A stretch of DNA of 64,000 bases from Cystobacter fuscus (GTDB lineage: Bacteria; Myxococcota; Myxococcia; Myxococcales; Myxococcaceae), in contig NZ_CP022098.1 in the NCBI RefSeq assembly GCF_002305875.1, positions 4,836,001 to 4,900,000 on the forward strand, given 5' to 3'. Each line of letters starts with the position of its first letter. Within the stretch, counting starts at the first letter, position 1. Shown piece after piece: positions 62,405 to 64,000 of the stretch. The translations under genes were made by a program, and so were the position numbers. Under the pieces are notes generated by a model. That model made no database searches, was not told the origin of the DNA, and was given only the letters and a program-made list of their open reading frames with translations.

Positions 62405-64000
62405 CTATGCGTTGCTCGCCCGCCTTCGGCGCAGCATCGCACCCAGGACCAGCCCTCCCCACGCCAGCGCGCCTCCAGGGCCCACGCCACAATCACAGCC
62501 CCGCGGGTCTTCCGCCGCCACAACCACCAGGACCTGGAAGGACTGTTGCGCGTCCGGAAGGACCCCGTTGCTCGCGCTCACCGTCATGTCCACCGTGCCC
62601 ACGCTCTCCGGCGTCCAGACGAGGACGCCGGTGCTGGAGTCGATGACCGGGCCCGCCACGCTGCTCGTCAGCGAGAACGAGGGAGCGGGCAGCCCGTCGG
62701 CCACCACCTGATAGCGATACGAGACACCCACCACCGCGGAGGTGCCAGGCGTGGACGAGATGACCGGGGCCACGGCGTCATTGTCCCGAACGGTGACGGA
62801 CACCGTGCGCGCGTCCCCTCCGGCCAGGGCCAGGGTGAGCGTGGCGGAGTCCGCCAGGTAGTCCACGTCCTTCGCGGCCGCCACGGTGACGGTCTGCGGA
62901 GTGCTCCAGTTGGCCGGGCTGAAGGTCAGGGTCGTGGCGCTGGAGACCCTGACATCCGCATCCCCCTCGGTCCGCGCCACCGTGAGCGAGACATTCCTGG
63001 AAGGGGCCTTGGAGAGCGCCACCGTCAGGGATGCGGTCTCCTCCTCGTTCAGCGTCAGGGCCGTGGAGGACAGCACCAGGCGCGCCGTGTTGTCGTCGAT
63101 GGACACGACCTGGACCGTCTCGGGGCTCAGCCCGGGTGCGGACACCGTGAAGGCCGCGCTGTCCGCCGTCACGTCCGCGTCGTCGGCGGCGGCGAGGGTG
63201 ACGCGCTGAAGCTGGTTCCAGTTGGCCGGTGTGAAGGTGAGTTCCGCGCCGTCCACCACCGTCAGATCCGCGTCGCCCGAGTCCCGCGCCACGCGGACGG
63301 TGACCTCCGCGGTGGGCGCCTCGGCCAGCCTCACCGTGAACACGGCCCTGCCGCCCTCGACGAGTGTCACGTGCAGCGCCGAGACGAGGAGCTTCTGCCC
63401 GGACGCGGTGGGAGAGATCCGCCGGAGGCTGCCCGAGTCGACCCCCACGACATACAGCGCGCCATCCGGTCCCACGTCCATATCCACGGCATGGGTGATG
63501 CCGCTTGCCCATGCATCCACGGTGGCCACCGAGCCATCCCCGGCCAGCGTGGCTCGCACCAGCCTTCCGGATATGTAGTCCCCGAAGAGGAAGTTGCCGC
63601 GGTAGTCGCTCGGAAAGAGCGTGGAGTCATAGAAGGTCCCGCCCGTCAGGGCGCTTCCCAGGGACTGCGTCGTCGCGGTGCCCCCGCCACTCGTCGCATC
63701 CACTCCCGCCTGCACCGCTGTCCACGTCGTACCGCTCGGGACGCTGGACACGTGGAGTTCCCCGTTGAAGCTCGGGTCCGTCACGCCGGCCACGGTGATC
63801 TTCTCCCCCTTGCGGAAGCCGTGGAGCGCCGTGGTGGTGAAGGTGACGCGGCCCGCGCTGCGCACGGCGCCACCCGCGGTGATGTTGCGCGTGTCCACGC
63901 CGTTGGTGCGGTACTTGATGACCGGGGTGATGAACCCCGCGGGCTGGTTGTTCTCGTAGCTGTTGTAGCCCGCATGCTCCCCTCTCCTCGTCACGAAGAT
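62405..64000 (-). CDS. cell-surface protein with PQQ-dehydrogenase-like end, Calx-beta-like and Ig-like repeats and MYXO-CTERM (partial)
   Basis: The 3' part of a long gene whose start lies beyond the right edge (531 codons visible). It begins inside a sorbosone-dehydrogenase-like propeller (GNFLFGDYISGRLVRATL, DMDVGPDGALYVV), interrupted by an insert (KGEKITVAGVTDPSFNGEL). Then follow two to three repeats of about 95 residues (e.g. VTVRVARDSGDADLTVVDGAELTFTPANWN), Calx-beta-like, and a He_PIG-type Ig domain (SSVAGPVIDSSTGVLVWTPESVG). The C-terminus, with Cys-Asp-Cys, Gly-rich helix and RRRR, is a MYXO-CTERM-type sorting signal that anchors or processes the protein in the envelope. The propeller resembles that of the gene at 35971. 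Confidence 0.85.
   Translation of the reverse strand: MFVTRRGEHAGYNSYENNQPAGFITPVIKYRTNGVDTRNITAGGAVRSAGRVTFTTTALHGFRKGEKITVAGVTDPSFNGELHVSSVPSGTTWTAVQAGVDATSGGGTATTQSLGSALTGGTFYDSTLFPSDYRGNFLFGDYISGRLVRATLAGDGSVATVDAWASGITHAVDMDVGPDGALYVVGVDSGSLRRISPTASGQKLLVSALHVTLVEGGRAVFTVRLAEAPTAEVTVRVARDSGDADLTVVDGAELTFTPANWNQLQRVTLAAADDADVTADSAAFTVSAPGLSPETVQVVSIDDNTARLVLSSTALTLNEEETASLTVALSKAPSRNVSLTVARTEGDADVRVSSATTLTFSPANWSTPQTVTVAAAKDVDYLADSATLTLALAGGDARTVSVTVRDNDAVAPVISSTPGTSAVVGVSYRYQVVADGLPAPSFSLTSSVAGPVIDSSTGVLVWTPESVGTVDMTVSASNGVLPDAQQSFQVLVVVAAEDPRGCDCGVGPGGALAWGGLVLGAMLRRRRASNA

Overview
The window is very GC-rich, densely coded chromosomal DNA from a myxobacterium. Four things point there. 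There is a C-terminal MYXO-CTERM-type sorting tail (gene at 62405-64000). There is a MopE-like putative metal-binding lipoprotein, two large Ser/Thr-kinase signalling proteins and a sigma-54 activator. Many small lipoproteins carry lipoboxes. Housekeeping genes (clpX, accA, cmk, lnt) resemble Myxococcota versions. Suborder Cystobacterineae, perhaps an Archangium or Cystobacter relative, is my inference; no rRNA, tRNA or CRISPR array was seen.

Layout. 1-9.8 kb: the 3' end of an unknown gene, clpX, an SDR oxidoreductase, an FG-GAP/Kelch lipoprotein, a lidless Hsp70 and a PrkA-type AAA+ protein. 9.8-19.1 kb: a trypsin-like lipoprotein, a dCMP-deaminase-like enzyme, a two-component pair (a phosphotransfer protein with a degenerate ATPase domain, then an NtrC-like regulator), a tandem ArsA/Get3-like ATPase, two small envelope genes and the accA-cmk pair. 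19.1-30.4 kb: free methionine-(R)-sulfoxide reductase, a PEGA-tailed Ser/Thr kinase, an ABC-F ATPase, a WXXGXW-repeat protein with a 24-bp tandem repeat, an lnt operon, and an ArsR-P450-ABM module. 30.4-39.4 kb: a giant kinase/ATPase/GAF/histidine-kinase protein diverging from a ricin-B/FN3/PQQ-type dehydrogenase, then a flavin reductase-like gene and a membrane protein.

39.4-44.1 kb is an accessory island of lower GC. It has a decayed IS91-like transposase fragment, a stand-alone PAAR spike protein, an Rhs protein that carries a DUF4123 adaptor domain at its N-terminus and a CdiA-CT-like PD-(D/E)XK nuclease at its C-terminus, and an overlapping immunity gene. This is probably a type VI secretion (or related contact-dependent) polymorphic toxin module and is the most notable locus here.

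44.4-64 kb: a Cys-rich lipoprotein, a large GH92 alpha-mannosidase with a clear promoter and repeated operator-like boxes, an AraC regulator diverging from a PPOX flavoprotein, and a complete tauABCD taurine operon whose ribosome-binding site lies in a 13-bp hairpin. After these come a TPR/MopE-like gene pair, a GH18 chitinase with three carbohydrate-binding modules, a PKD-like lipoprotein ending in a haem-c domain, a lipoprotein behind a Fur-box-like site, a glycosyltransferase fragment and a truncated (window-edge) MYXO-CTERM protein. The chitinase, mannosidase and protease fit a predatory, polymer-degrading life.
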